A stretch of 64,000 nt of DNA from Pseudomonas sp. 10-1B. GTDB lineage: Bacteria > Pseudomonadota > Gammaproteobacteria > Pseudomonadales > Pseudomonadaceae. The DNA is taken from positions 330,725 through 394,724 of the forward strand of contig NZ_JYKS01000004.1 in the NCBI RefSeq assembly GCF_000935045.1, in the 5' to 3' direction. Both the position numbers and the translations under genes were made by a program. Under the pieces are notes generated by a model. That model was not told the DNA's origin, did no database searches, and worked only from the letters and a program-made list of their open reading frames with translations. Position 1 is the stretch's first letter; the number at the start of each line of letters is the position of its first letter. Shown here piece after piece: positions 1-7,728 of the stretch.

Positions 1-366
1 ACCGACTACGACGTCCTGGTCCGTCGGGTACTGCTCGCCCACCACACCGCGCTGATCGGTCGCATGGACATGGAATCCTGGATCGATGGTGGTGCCCATG
101 TCCTGCGCAGCCTGTTGGGCCTGGCGCAGCACTACCGCGTGGCCGGCGTCAGCCGGGATGACATGGCCGCCAACAACGCCCGCGCGCGCGAAGCCATCGA
201 CAAATTCGGCCTGCCGCCGCAGGACATTCTGGAGGGTGCCCGCCGCTCGCAATTCGCCCCGCCCATCGCCCGTAAAGGTGCGGCGGCGGTGACCGAAGCC
301 CTCGAAGCGCCAGAGACCGAGCCCCCGCCCACACCGGATGCGCCAGTCGACGGGGGTGACGTATGA
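1..366 (+). CDS. ICE replication-module protein, PFL_4669 family (TIGR03761), 3' part
   Basis: The reading frame is open from the first base of the window, so this is the C-terminal part of a longer gene. About 121 codons are visible, ending in an Ala/Pro/Glu-rich tail. The helical segment around 'ESWIDGGAHVLRSLLGLAQ' and the position directly before DUF3158, SSB and topoisomerase III are typical of the PFL_4669 family of integrating conjugative elements. Its biochemical role is unknown; its neighbours suggest ICE replication or maintenance. The stop overlaps the next start (ATGA), so the two are translationally coupled. An internal ATG at 64 is in frame but is unlikely to be the true start. 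The family call rests mainly on gene order. Confidence 0.75.
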   Translation, partial: TDYDVLVRRVLLAHHTALIGRMDMESWIDGGAHVLRSLLGLAQHYRVAGVSRDDMAANNARAREAIDKFGLPPQDILEGARRSQFAPPIARKGAAAVTEALEAPETEPPPTPDAPVDGGDV

Positions 367-857
367 CCCTGGCTGACGCGATTGCCCGGCGTTTGTCCGC
401 AGAGGCCTATCGCGAGCTCGCACAAGGTGCCTCCCTAAAAGGCCTTTTAAAGCCTTTTAAGGGTAAGGGGGAGCTGCAGCAGTTCGCCGAGACGATCCTG
501 CGCCTGCGCACCCAGGTCGCCGAGTTGATGGGGGTGATGCTGGCGATCGTAGCGCAGCCACCCTTCGCGCTGCTGGACCTGCGACTGGTGGTCCAGCACA
601 GCGCGACCGGCACCGACTTTTTACGTTGGCGCAGCCCAGACTTTCAGCGCATGGGCGTGGCGGTGTGGCAGGAGGCGATGGTTCATCCGTTACTCCACCC
701 CGAGCTGCGGCAGGCGCTGTATCAGCTGGAGACCAACCGCGTGGTGCTGAACCTGCAGATGAGCAGCCTGCAGTCGCTGTATCGCCAAGCCATCGCCGGT
801 GCCAGCAAGCTCGAGGTCGCCGAACTCGCCCTTTCCCGTTCCCCCACCGAGGAGTAG
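363..857 (+). CDS. DUF3158 family ICE protein
   Basis: A 164-residue protein of unknown function that regularly sits between the PFL_4669-family gene and SSB in PFGI-1-class ICEs. It is predicted soluble and mostly helical, with no catalytic motif that I recognise. The N-terminal part contains a Lys/Leu-rich stretch (SLKGLLKPFKGKGEL, about residues 23-37) whose DNA forms a long dyad, annotated separately. The start ATG overlaps the previous stop by 4 nt. The SSB gene begins 5 nt downstream, so this belongs to one operon with its neighbours. Function is not assigned beyond a probable role in ICE DNA maintenance. Confidence 0.8.
   Translation: MTLADAIARRLSAEAYRELAQGASLKGLLKPFKGKGELQQFAETILRLRTQVAELMGVMLAIVAQPPFALLDLRLVVQHSATGTDFLRWRSPDFQRMGVAVWQEAMVHPLLHPELRQALYQLETNRVVLNLQMSSLQSLYRQAIAGASKLEVAELALSRSPTEE
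433..463. repeat. AT-rich dyad inside the DUF3158 gene
   Basis: The arms CCCTAAAAGGC (433-443) and GCCTTTTAAGGG (452-463) are complementary apart from one extra base, around an 8-nt CTTTTAAA centre. It is an AT-rich island in a GC-rich replication gene. It could be a protein-binding site, or only the result of the encoded Lys/Leu repeat. Confidence 0.4.
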
Positions 858-862
858 CACGC

Positions 863-1291
863 ATGAGTACGTTCTTTGTTGGCGAAGGCAACATCGGCAG
901 CGTTCCGGAATTTCAGGAATTCAACAACAACCCGGAGGAACCACGGCGCCTGTTGCGGTTGAACGTGTATTTCGACAACCCGGTACCGCGCGAAGGCGGC
1001 TACGAGGATCGCGGCGGCTACTGGGCCCCGGTCGAGCTCTGGCACCGTGACGCCGAGCACTGGAGCACCCTGTTCCAGAAGGGCATGCGCATCCTGGTCG
1101 AGGGTCGGACGGTCAAGGACGAGTGGGAAGACAGCGAGGACAATGCGCGGGTGACCTTCAAGGTAGAGGCGCGGCGTATTGGCATCCTGCCGCACCGCCT
1201 GGCGTCGGTGTCCATGCGCGAGAAGGCCCAGGAAAACGCCGGTTCCGGGCGCAAAGGGGCCAGCAAGAAGGCGTCGCGCAAGACCACTTGA
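863..1291 (+). CDS. ssb: single-stranded DNA-binding protein (ICE type)
   Basis: A 142-residue OB-fold protein. The N-terminal ~110 residues have the strand pattern of an SSB (FFVGEGNIGSVPEF, then RLNVYFDNPV, VELWHRDAE, GMRILVEGRTV and VTFKVEARRIG). The last ~25 residues are a basic Lys/Ser/Gly tail without the acidic DDDIPF-type tip of chromosomal SSB. It would coat single-stranded ICE DNA during replication or transfer. The ATG at 863 lies 5 nt after the DUF3158 stop; a longer upstream frame exists but overlaps that gene. The position before topoisomerase III is standard for this ICE class. Confidence 0.88.
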   Translation: MSTFFVGEGNIGSVPEFQEFNNNPEEPRRLLRLNVYFDNPVPREGGYEDRGGYWAPVELWHRDAEHWSTLFQKGMRILVEGRTVKDEWEDSEDNARVTFKVEARRIGILPHRLASVSMREKAQENAGSGRKGASKKASRKTT

Positions 1292-1384
1292 GCGGGTGGA
1301 TTTCAGTGGAATCACGGCCCGCAGCGCGATATCGCTGGATCTGTGCAGCCTGCCCGGCGGGCAACCCTTACGCCTGCGGCACTT

Positions 1385-1690
1385 TCACTCTCGCCGGACT
1401 TTCCCCCGTTGGGCCCCCTCCAACAACTGCGACACGTCCTCCAGGTACTGGTCCAGGGCAAGGAATGCCCGCCAGTGCGCCGGACTTTCCTGGACCCAGT
1501 CGATCAACCTGGCGCGCGCCTCGACGTTATCCGGTTCCAGGTGGGTGGCCATGAATAGCTCATAGGCCTTGATCGCTAGCGCATCCGCCTCAGTCTGGTT
1601 TGATCCGTGCAAATCGCAGCCTCCGTGTGGACAGGCGGGTGATACAACTATTTTTTGGTCGTTCATATCTTGGGGTGGTTGGTCAGCCAT
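1385..1690 (-). CDS. small hypothetical protein with FecR-N-terminal-like segment
   Basis: A 101-residue ORF on the opposite strand to its neighbours. Residues ~55-85 read 'ARARLIDWVQESPAHWRAF', resembling the short N-terminal domain of FecR/PupR-type anti-sigma regulators (DUF4880). There is no membrane segment and no FecR domain. The ATG at 1690 is taken, with an alternative at residue 9. It is divergent from the Xre gene at 1717, so the two may share a control region. Function unknown, possibly a remnant or a small regulator. Confidence 0.5.
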   Translation of the reverse strand: MADQPPQDMNDQKIVVSPACPHGGCDLHGSNQTEADALAIKAYELFMATHLEPDNVEARARLIDWVQESPAHWRAFLALDQYLEDVSQLLEGAQRGKVRRE

Positions 1691-1716
1691 ATGAGTTGAA
1701 CCGGAGAGCGCCCCCG

Positions 1717-2061
1717 TTGCCAGTCAAAGAGCCTAGCCCACATCACATTGGCCGCCAGTTGGCGGCGTATCGTCGCGCCCGTGGTCTGACCCAAGCGAAG
1801 GTAGGCGAGTACCTGAACATCTCCGGTGAAGCCGTGTCGCGACTCGAACGTGGCCAGGTTGAGCTCTCCGTGAGTAAGCTGCTGCAACTGGCCGACCTTT
1901 ACGGTTGCCCCGCCGATGAGCTGCTACTGGCCATCAGCCCTCGCCCCCAGGACCAGGACGTGCAGATCACGTCGATCATCAAGGCGCTGGGCGAAGCAGA
2001 TAAGCAGTTTGCCTTGGAGTTTCTGCAAACGCTGGCCACCCACCTGGCGCAGCGCAAGTAA
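1717..2061 (+). CDS. Xre-family transcriptional regulator
   Basis: A 114-residue DNA-binding protein with one Cro/C1 helix-turn-helix at about residues 11-65 ('GRQLAAYRRARGLTQAKVGEY' onward through 'SGEAVSRLERG'). I chose the TTG at 1717 because a purine-rich Shine-Dalgarno (CCGGAGAG, 1701-1708) lies 8 nt upstream. The frame is open further upstream to 1600, but that part overlaps the divergent gene and has no domain. It probably regulates the ICE replication genes or the divergent small ORF. No operator is evident. Confidence 0.8.
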   Translation: MPVKEPSPHHIGRQLAAYRRARGLTQAKVGEYLNISGEAVSRLERGQVELSVSKLLQLADLYGCPADELLLAISPRPQDQDVQITSIIKALGEADKQFALEFLQTLATHLAQRK

Positions 2062-2172
2062 CCGTCTGCCGGATCTCGCTGCACACCAACAGGAGCGCGG
2101 CGGCTTCGGATTATCGCTGGTGCTCCCTCCCCACCCCGCCACCCTATCGGTACCCACCGAGAGGGCCTGCGT

Positions 2173-4146
2173 ATGCGCCTTTTTATTTGCGAAAAACCAT
2201 CTCAAGCCCGCGATATCGCGCGCGTGCTGCAAGCCAGTCGGCGGGGCGACGGCTGCCTGCAGGGGACGGGTGTCACCGTCACCTGGTGCGTCGGCCATCT
2301 GCTGGAAACCGCGCCCCCTGAAGCCTATGGCGACTACAAACGCTGGTCGCTGGACGATCTGCCGATCATTCCCGCCCGCTGGCAACTGGTCGTCAAACCC
2401 AAGGTCGCCAGTCAACTGAAGGTCATCCACCAGTTGCTACGCACCTGCAGCGAGGTGGTGATCGCCACCGACGCCGACCGTGAGGGCGAGATGATCGCCC
2501 GGGAGATTCTCGAGCGCTGCCAGTACCAGGGTCCGGTCCTGCGCCTGTGGCTCTCGGCCCTTGATGACGCCTCGATCCGTAGGGGCCTGGGTAGCTTGCA
2601 TCCGGGCGAGCAGACCTTACCGCTGTACCACTGCGCACTGGCCCGCTCCCGCGCGGACTGGCTGGTGGGCATCAACCTGAGCCGGTTGTTCACCCTGCTC
2701 GGTCGCCGCGCCGGCTTCGATGGTCTGTTGCCGGTGGGGCGTGTGCAGACGCCGACGCTGCGCCTGGTGGTCGAACGCGACCGGGCGATCGCGAGCTTCG
2801 TGCCGCAGCAGTTCTGGACCGTCGACGCTCAGCTGGAAGTCGATGGCACGCGCTTTCAGGCGCGCTGGCAGCCACCCGCCGAGGTTTGCGACGACGCCAG
2901 GCGTTGCATCGACGAGGTAGACGCACAGGCGGCAGCGCGGCGCCTGATTCGGCAGGCATCGGCCAAAGTCCACAGCGTGGAGGTCGAGCGGGTTCGCGAA
3001 GGCCCACCGCTGCCCTTTGATCTGGGCACCCTGCAGGAGGTCTGCTCAGCCAAGCTCGGGCTTGGTGCGCAGGAGACCCTGGGGATCGCCCAGGCGCTGT
3101 ACGAGACCCACAAGGCGACCACCTACCCGCGCACCGACTGCGGCTACCTCCCCGAGAGCATGCTCGATGAGGTACCGCGTGTCCTTCACGCCCTGGCGGC
3201 GGCCGCGCCTTCACTGGGACAAACGCTAAAAGACCTCGACCCTTGCCGCCGCTCCCGCGCCTGGAACAGCAGCAAGATCACGGCGCACCACGGCATCATA
3301 CCCACCGCCGTTTCACTGGACCTGGCGCAGCTCTCCGAGCGCGAACGGGCGGTGTACACGTTGATTCGCGCCCGCTACCTGGCGCAGTTTCTGCCCGAGC
3401 ATGAATACCTCAAAACCCAGGCGCTGCTCCACAGCCAGGCTGATCGGTTACTCGCCCGCGGCAAGCAGATCCTAACTCGCGGCTGGAAAGCGGTGATCAA
3501 CGAAGGCGATGGTCACGAGCCGGTTGAGCAGGCCCAGCGCGTGCCGACACTGCATGAGGCGGCAGCATTGACCTTGACCGACGCGACGGTCAACGCGCAG
3601 CGCACCCAGCCGCCCAAGGCCTACACGGAAGGCACCCTGGTCAAGGCCATGAAAACCATCGCCAACCAGGTGGCCGACCCGCGGCTCAAGCAGACGCTCA
3701 AGGACAGTTGCGGCCTCGGCACCGAGGCGACCCGCGCCGCCATCATCCAAGGCCTGATCGATCACGGCTACCTGACCAAGAAGAAACGCAGTCTGGCCGC
3801 TTCGGCGGCGGCGCATACCTTGATCGAGGCGGTACCGCCTGAAGTCGCCGACCCGGTGCTGACCGCGCTGTGGGAACAGGCGCTGGACCGCATCGAGTCA
3901 GGCCAACTGAGTGTCGAGACCTTCCTCGCCAAGCAGGCGGAGTGGCTGACCCGGCTGGTGCGCAGTCACGCCTCGCTCACCCTGCGCGCGCCCCCCAGCA
4001 AGGGACCGTTCTGCCCGGTGTGCCGCAGTGCCATGCGTCAGCGCAAGGGTCGCACTGGCAGCTTCTGGTCCTGCACCCGCTACCCGGAATGCAAGGGCAC
4101 CAAGCCGGTGGCGAAACCCAAGCAGGGGAAAAAAACCGTGACTTGA
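2173..4146 (+). CDS. topB: DNA topoisomerase III
   Basis: A 657-residue type IA topoisomerase that relaxes and decatenates DNA through a 5'-phosphotyrosine intermediate. The TOPRIM domain begins at residue 1 (RLFICEKPSQAR), and its acidic DxDxEGE-type metal motif is TDADREGE at 99-106. The active-site tyrosine is Y318 in ATTYPRTDCGYLP. A C-terminal zinc finger has Cys614, Cys617, Cys634 and Cys640 (CPVC...CTRYPEC). The length fits plasmid/ICE TopB. It lies downstream of SSB as usual, and probably resolves ICE replication or transfer intermediates. The ATG at 2173 is used. Confidence 0.96.
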   Translation: MRLFICEKPSQARDIARVLQASRRGDGCLQGTGVTVTWCVGHLLETAPPEAYGDYKRWSLDDLPIIPARWQLVVKPKVASQLKVIHQLLRTCSEVVIATDADREGEMIAREILERCQYQGPVLRLWLSALDDASIRRGLGSLHPGEQTLPLYHCALARSRADWLVGINLSRLFTLLGRRAGFDGLLPVGRVQTPTLRLVVERDRAIASFVPQQFWTVDAQLEVDGTRFQARWQPPAEVCDDARRCIDEVDAQAAARRLIRQASAKVHSVEVERVREGPPLPFDLGTLQEVCSAKLGLGAQETLGIAQALYETHKATTYPRTDCGYLPESMLDEVPRVLHALAAAAPSLGQTLKDLDPCRRSRAWNSSKITAHHGIIPTAVSLDLAQLSERERAVYTLIRARYLAQFLPEHEYLKTQALLHSQADRLLARGKQILTRGWKAVINEGDGHEPVEQAQRVPTLHEAAALTLTDATVNAQRTQPPKAYTEGTLVKAMKTIANQVADPRLKQTLKDSCGLGTEATRAAIIQGLIDHGYLTKKKRSLAASAAAHTLIEAVPPEVADPVLTALWEQALDRIESGQLSVETFLAKQAEWLTRLVRSHASLTLRAPPSKGPFCPVCRSAMRQRKGRTGSFWSCTRYPECKGTKPVAKPKQGKKTVT

Positions 4147-4684
4147 CGAGGCACCATCGCGCTGGTGTAGTGAGGGTGCCCTTCGCCGCGAGGCGATCCA
4201 AGACCGATTCGCTCCGGGCAGCTCGGTCAGACTCGTAGAGTTCGGAGCCACTCTTCTCTGCATCTTCGGATGGCTTCACCGCGTTCCCAAGTTGTCCAGG
4301 TGGATGACCCGTGCGGCTTGTGCCAGGCCTCAGGGGTCATCCGCTTCGGCGACGATGCTCAGCTCCGGTGCCCGCCGGCGAAACACTGGGCACCTTTTGT
4401 GCGCGGATGCGTGCCAGTTGATGCCGACCCAGACCACGACAAGGGTCGGGTGATCCAGATGGATCGGCAGGGGAGATTGTGCGACGAACCCCGCTGTCAG
4501 ATTGCCGGATCAAGGGTGGTCCAATTCTTCCTAGCCTGATGACCGTCGGGCTATTTTTTCGCCTTCGAAAATCCACAGAACACCACCGTATTCCGTGGCC
4601 AAAACTGCCTGAAACTCACGGTTGACGGGGCTTTTCCCGCGTTTTATAGATGAGCTGCACACCGCTGTCGTTGACAGCGTAAAG
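4147..4684. other. intergenic stretch without a convincing gene
   Basis: Between topB and the first structured RNA element there are only short ORFs. The largest, 4270-4539 on the plus strand (89 codons), has no usable ribosome site, no recognisable domain and a shadow frame on the other strand, so I do not call it. No terminator with a T-run is evident after topB. Confidence 0.5.
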
Positions 4685-4791
4685 GTAGCCAGAACCTTCA
4701 AGGCTACGCCCGTTTTCGGGTGGTTCTCCCCAAGTGCGATGCGCGCTCGGCAGCTCGCACGGTCACCGTCCCCTCGGTGATGAGCGCTCTC
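4685..4791 (+). ncRNA. structured RNA element, copy A
   Basis: About 107 nt that can form four consecutive hairpins: GTAGCC/GGCTAC (4685-4690 with 4702-4707), CCCG/CGGG (4709-4712 with 4717-4720), GTGCGA/TCGCAC (4734-4739 with 4755-4760) and TCACCG/CGGTGA (4763-4768 with 4775-4780). A second copy at 34857-34965 keeps all four stems with compensatory changes, mainly TCAC/GTGA in stem 2 and ATGCGA/TCGCAT in stem 3. That argues for selection on RNA or DNA structure rather than on protein. It lies ~90 nt upstream of the DUF3577 gene. It could be a leader RNA, a trans-acting RNA or a single-stranded promoter/origin. The strand is inferred from the downstream gene. Confidence 0.65.
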
Positions 4792-4819
4792 TACACCGAC
4801 ACGTTTTTGCACTCCCCTT

Positions 4820-4857
4820 GCGGAACTCACCCGCCGCCAGGGCCGGTGGAGGTCCGC
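4820..4857 (+). promoter_or_regulatory. leader hairpin before DUF3577 gene
   Basis: Outer stem GCGGA (4820-4824) with TCCGC (4853-4857). Nested inside, CTCACC (4826-4831) pairs with GGTGGAG (4845-4851) around one bulge. It sits 25 nt before the start codon. Similar nested hairpins with different sequences precede several other accessory genes of this ICE. Confidence 0.45.
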
Positions 4858-4882
4858 GTTTCAGCTGAACAGGAGCGCCATC

Positions 4883-5422
4883 ATGACGACTGCAAGCAAT
4901 AACGCCCCCACCATCTACTTCAACCTGCACACCAGCGGCATTGGTTACCTGAACCGTGTTCGCGAAGTCCCGGTCCGCCGCGGCCAAGCCTTCATGGCGT
5001 GCGACATCGCCGCCTTGCACGGTGCCTCGGACGACGTCGAGTACACCCGCTTCGACTGCAAGGTCGCCAGTGGTGAAGCCGACCGGCTGATCCGTGAACA
5101 CCTGGAAGACGTCCGTGCTGAACGCAAGGTCTTGATCGCGTTTCGCATCGGCGACCTCTGGGTGGATCCCTTCCTGTACGAGAAAGGCGAGCGCAAGGGG
5201 CAACCCGGCGCCAGCCTCAAAGGCCGCCTGATCTTCATCGAGTGGATCAAGGTCGACGGCCAGTTCAGCTACCGTGCGCCCGCTCGCACCGACGCTGCCA
5301 GCGCCCCTGACGCTCCAGAGGAACCGGAAGCGGAAAACGCGGACACCGGCGGTGACGCCGATCAGCGTCAGCCAACTCCGACCGCCGCACATAAATCCAC
5401 CGCAGTACCTCAGCCTGCCTGA
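4883..5422 (+). CDS. DUF3577 / STY4534-family ICE protein
   Basis: A 179-residue protein of the DUF3577 (STY4534) family, found in GI-type ICEs and often described as an SSB-like replication protein. The conserved part covers about residues 9-130 (YFNLHTSGIGYLNRVREV ... LKGRLIFIEWIKVDGQF); the rest is a low-complexity Ala/Pro/Glu tail. The likely fold is OB-like with single-strand DNA contact, from family knowledge only. The ATG at 4883 has AGGAGCG 5-11 nt upstream. It opens an accessory gene set preceded by a structured RNA element, which may control it. Confidence 0.85.
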   Translation: MTTASNNAPTIYFNLHTSGIGYLNRVREVPVRRGQAFMACDIAALHGASDDVEYTRFDCKVASGEADRLIREHLEDVRAERKVLIAFRIGDLWVDPFLYEKGERKGQPGASLKGRLIFIEWIKVDGQFSYRAPARTDAASAPDAPEEPEAENADTGGDADQRQPTPTAAHKSTAVPQPA

Positions 5423-5437
5423 GGCAGCTTGACCGCC

Positions 5438-5469
5438 AACAACAGGTGCTCCCACGAGCACCTGTTGTT
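5438..5469 (+). promoter_or_regulatory. perfect 14-bp hairpin before small Cys-rich gene
   Basis: AACAACAGGTGCTC (5438-5451), loop CCAC, then the exact complement (5456-5469). There is no T-run after it, so it is not a typical intrinsic terminator. It ends 20 nt before the ATG at 5490 and may act as an mRNA stabiliser or leader. Confidence 0.55.
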
Positions 5470-5489
5470 CACTCATGTCGGAGGTTGCC

Positions 5490-5747
5490 ATGGAAATCTT
5501 CTGGCTTTGCGAAGACTGCCTACAGACGGTCGCCTATGACGACTTCAGCGCGCTGTCGCTGTACTACAGCGAGGCTGAAGTCGAGCAACGCATCGTCCAC
5601 CTGCGCACCCAACTGCAGGCCCTGATGCCACTGAGCGCCGATTTCGATCCACACACCGGCGCCGGTTTCGAGGCCTTTTCCACCCGACCGTGCGAGGGCT
5701 GCCAAAGCTCGCCCCACGGTGCCCGTCATCGCTTCACGCGTCTTTGA
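5490..5747 (+). CDS. small CxxC-containing ICE protein, unknown function
   Basis: 85 residues with two Cys pairs, WLCEDC near the N-terminus (about residues 5-10) and PCEGCQS near the C-terminus. This suggests a zinc-binding fold with a helical middle (AEVEQRIVHLRTQLQALM). The start at 5490 is preferred over the in-frame ATG at 5475 because GGAGG lies just before it and the upstream ATG is part of that leader. It sits between the DUF3577 and RadC genes, each with its own hairpin leader. I do not recognise the family. Confidence 0.65.
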   Translation: MEIFWLCEDCLQTVAYDDFSALSLYYSEAEVEQRIVHLRTQLQALMPLSADFDPHTGAGFEAFSTRPCEGCQSSPHGARHRFTRL

Positions 5748-5767
5748 GTCACGCATTTCACCAGCCT

Positions 5768-5792
5768 GGGGCACTCCCCCAGGGGGCGCTCC
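5768..5792 (+). promoter_or_regulatory. leader hairpin before radC
   Basis: Outer stem GGGGC (5768-5772) with GCTCC (5788-5792, one G-U pair). The inner CCCCC/GGGGG stem (5776-5780, 5782-5786) has little loop unless frayed. It lies 21 nt before the radC start and belongs to the set of nested leader hairpins. Confidence 0.4.
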
Positions 5793-5813
5793 ATCTCCCA
5801 CGAGGAATTGCCC

Positions 5814-6308
5814 ATGAACACTGCCCTGAACCGGGTCGACCCACTGGACCCCGTGTTGGCCCAACGCGTCCGTGAGGATACGCTGATCACCGAAGCCTTG
5901 CAGTTGCTGGACCAGCGTCACTTCCAGCGCGGCGAGCAGCTGATCACCCCCGCCGATGCCGCGGCCTACCTGAAACTGCGACTCGCCCCATACCACCACG
6001 AGGTGTTTGCCCTGCTCTGCCTCGACTCGCGTCACCGCGTGTTGAGCTTCGACATTCTGTTCACCGGCAGCATCGACGGTGCCTCCGTGTATCCCCGCGA
6101 GGTGGTCATCAAGGCACTGCAGCACAACGCGGCCGCCGTGATCTTCAGCCACAACCACCCTTCCGGCTGCTCGGAACCGAGCGGTGCCGATCGGATACTC
6201 ACCACACGCCTGACCGAGGCCCTGGCCCTGATTGAGGTCCGCGTCCTTGACCACATCATCGTCGGCGAAGGCACCCCGCTTTCGTTGGCCGAATACGGCT
6301 GGCTCTAA
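5814..6308 (+). CDS. radC: RadC-family JAB/MPN-domain protein
   Basis: A 164-residue protein with the JAMM metal motif HNHPSG...PSGAD (His113, His115) following a conserved segment ([15 protein letters not shown]...[34 protein letters not shown]). RadC homologues are frequent on ICEs and plasmids; their role is uncertain and, despite the name, not proven to be DNA repair. It lacks the N-terminal HhH part of chromosomal RadC, which is normal for ICE copies. I chose ATG 5814 because GAGGA lies 7 nt upstream; the in-frame TTG at 5808 overlaps that site. Confidence 0.93.
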   Translation: MNTALNRVDPLDPVLAQRVREDTLITEALQLLDQRHFQRGEQLITPADAAAYLKLRLAPYHHEVFALLCLDSRHRVLSFDILFTGSIDGASVYPREVVIKALQHNAAAVIFSHNHPSGCSEPSGADRILTTRLTEALALIEVRVLDHIIVGEGTPLSLAEYGWL

Positions 6309-6327
6309 CAGCCCACCTCTGTCCAAG

Positions 6328-6355
6328 GAGGCCATCGCCAATTCGGGGTGGCCTC
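6328..6355 (+). promoter_or_regulatory. leader hairpin between radC and next gene
   Basis: GAGGCCA (6328-6334) pairs exactly with TGGCCTC (6349-6355), 20 nt before the next ATG. There is no T-run. It resembles the other leader hairpins in position; the inner stem is weak here. Confidence 0.4.
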
Positions 6356-6375
6356 TGCGCCTTCGGAGAACCATC

Positions 6376-7092
6376 ATGCATCCATCGACTCGCAATCCGT
6401 TTCTTCGCGGCGTCCAGAACCTCAGCTACGAACGCGTCGTCCAGATCAATTATGCCGACGACTGCCCGCCCTGCTACCGCGCGCTGCACCCAGCCCAGAA
6501 CCAGCTACCCAATGAGGCCATCAACTTGCAGCCGTGCCTGTTCGATGACGACTATGCCGTTATCACCGACAGCGAAAGGGTGCCACCATTAGTGCGCATG
6601 CGCTGCCCGGTGGACGGTCTAGTAAGGACGGTGCTCTATCAGGTCATTGACAGTCACCTCGGACGCCTGCTGCAACTCGGCGACCTCCCCAGCGAGGAAG
6701 CTGCGCGCGACCTGGTCGAGCAGCTTTCCTTTGCCACCGGACACTACAGCCGCAGTTGGGAAATCAGCAGCGCTCACCTGCCGGCGGAAGCGTTCGAGTA
6801 CCTGCAAGTACGCGCGTGGTGTAATTCACCGGCGAGCTTCTTCGAGTGTTTTGAACTCAACAGCAGCCATGCCGTCGGCTGCAAGTTGTATTCGACACCC
6901 TGGGTAGTAGGAATGGGGACAGGAAGCAGCAGTTGCAGCATCGACGAAGTCAGTGCACGCCTGCGCGATGATCATGTACCGCCCGCGTTACTCCAGCTGC
7001 TCCTGCTGGCAGGTCAGGCTGACACCCGTTTTCTGATCTTTGACCCCGACGCCGCAGCGCTTCCGGAGCTGCCCCTGTTCACTGAAAACTGA
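6376..7092 (+). CDS. ICE accessory protein, DUF5983-like
   Basis: A 238-residue soluble protein next to radC, in the place where DUF5983-type ICE proteins usually lie. No catalytic motif is evident. It has several Cys residues (CPPCYR near 37, MRCPVDG near 75) and an acidic C-terminus. I chose ATG 6376 because GGAGAA precedes it by 6 nt; a longer frame upstream overlaps radC. It is followed directly by a strong terminator, so it ends the accessory transcription unit. The family name is tentative and the function unknown. Confidence 0.7.
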   Translation: MHPSTRNPFLRGVQNLSYERVVQINYADDCPPCYRALHPAQNQLPNEAINLQPCLFDDDYAVITDSERVPPLVRMRCPVDGLVRTVLYQVIDSHLGRLLQLGDLPSEEAARDLVEQLSFATGHYSRSWEISSAHLPAEAFEYLQVRAWCNSPASFFECFELNSSHAVGCKLYSTPWVVGMGTGSSSCSIDEVSARLRDDHVPPALLQLLLLAGQADTRFLIFDPDAAALPELPLFTEN

Positions 7093-7095
7093 TCC

Positions 7096-7124
7096 AAGGC
7101 GCCCCATACGGGCGCCTTTTTTTT
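7096..7124 (+). terminator. Rho-independent terminator
   Basis: AAGGCGCCC (7096-7104) pairs perfectly with GGGCGCCTT (7110-7118) around a 5-nt loop and is followed by a run of Ts to 7124. It closes the accessory operon before the conjugation genes. Confidence 0.9.
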
Positions 7125-7221
7125 GGCCTCGACGGAAATCTGGCTGGCAAGATTCGGTTTTCCAGTGGGGACCCGTCCGCACTTTCGCCAAGGTATCGGC
7201 AACTTTTATCGAGACCTGGTC

Positions 7222-7728
7222 ATGCACAGCTCCCCACTCCCCGTCCTCTGCCTGATAATCGCACTGGTTGGCTGCAACACCCCACCACCGGCGCCCACGC
7301 CTGCACCAGCTGAGCCACCGCCCTCCTCGCCCAAGCCGAAGCCTTCGATACCGGCTTGGGTCCGCCAGGACCGCTACACCTTGGTCAGTACCCGACCGAC
7401 GCTGGAGCAGCGCCAGCCCCTGTACCAGCTCATCAACGTGCAGATCGCCCCTGCCCTGCACGCGAATGTCGGCGAAGCCCTGCGCCACGTGCTGCAGCGT
7501 TCGGGCTACTCACTCTGTCCCGATAGTGGGGTGGTGGATCGGTTGTTCCGCCGTCCCCTGCCTGCCGTGCACCACCGCCTCGGCCCGATCGCGCTGCTGG
7601 ACGCCTTGACCATCATTGGTGGCCCGGCCTGGCGGCTCGACATTGATCCGGTCGACCGGACCGTGTGCTACGCCCTGCGCTTGCCACCGCCCGAATCACC
7701 CTTCTCGGCCCTGGAGATTGCGCCATGA
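7222..7728 (+). CDS. PilL N-terminal-like conjugation lipoprotein (TIGR03748)
   Basis: A 168-residue lipoprotein. A short signal peptide ends in the lipobox LVGC, followed by a Pro/Ala-rich linker (about residues 19-45). The conserved C-terminal region (LYQLINVQIAPALHANVGEAL ... GYSLCPD ... LDALTIIGGPAWRLDIDPVDRTVCY) fits the PilL-N/TcpQ-like domain found at the start of GI-type conjugation clusters. It probably anchors part of the mating-pore or pilus assembly to the outer membrane. The stop overlaps the next ATG (ATGA). An upstream in-frame start at 7123 lies in the terminator region and is rejected. Confidence 0.85.
   Translation: MHSSPLPVLCLIIALVGCNTPPPAPTPAPAEPPPSSPKPKPSIPAWVRQDRYTLVSTRPTLEQRQPLYQLINVQIAPALHANVGEALRHVLQRSGYSLCPDSGVVDRLFRRPLPAVHHRLGPIALLDALTIIGGPAWRLDIDPVDRTVCYALRLPPPESPFSALEIAP

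Noticed and set aside
626..862. Upstream in-frame extension of the SSB gene
   Set aside because: It overlaps the DUF3158 gene in another frame and adds no OB-fold sequence; ATG 863 fits.
4270..4539. 89-codon plus-strand ORF after topB
   Set aside because: No ribosome site and no domain; a competing open frame lies on the other strand, as expected in GC-rich intergenic DNA.
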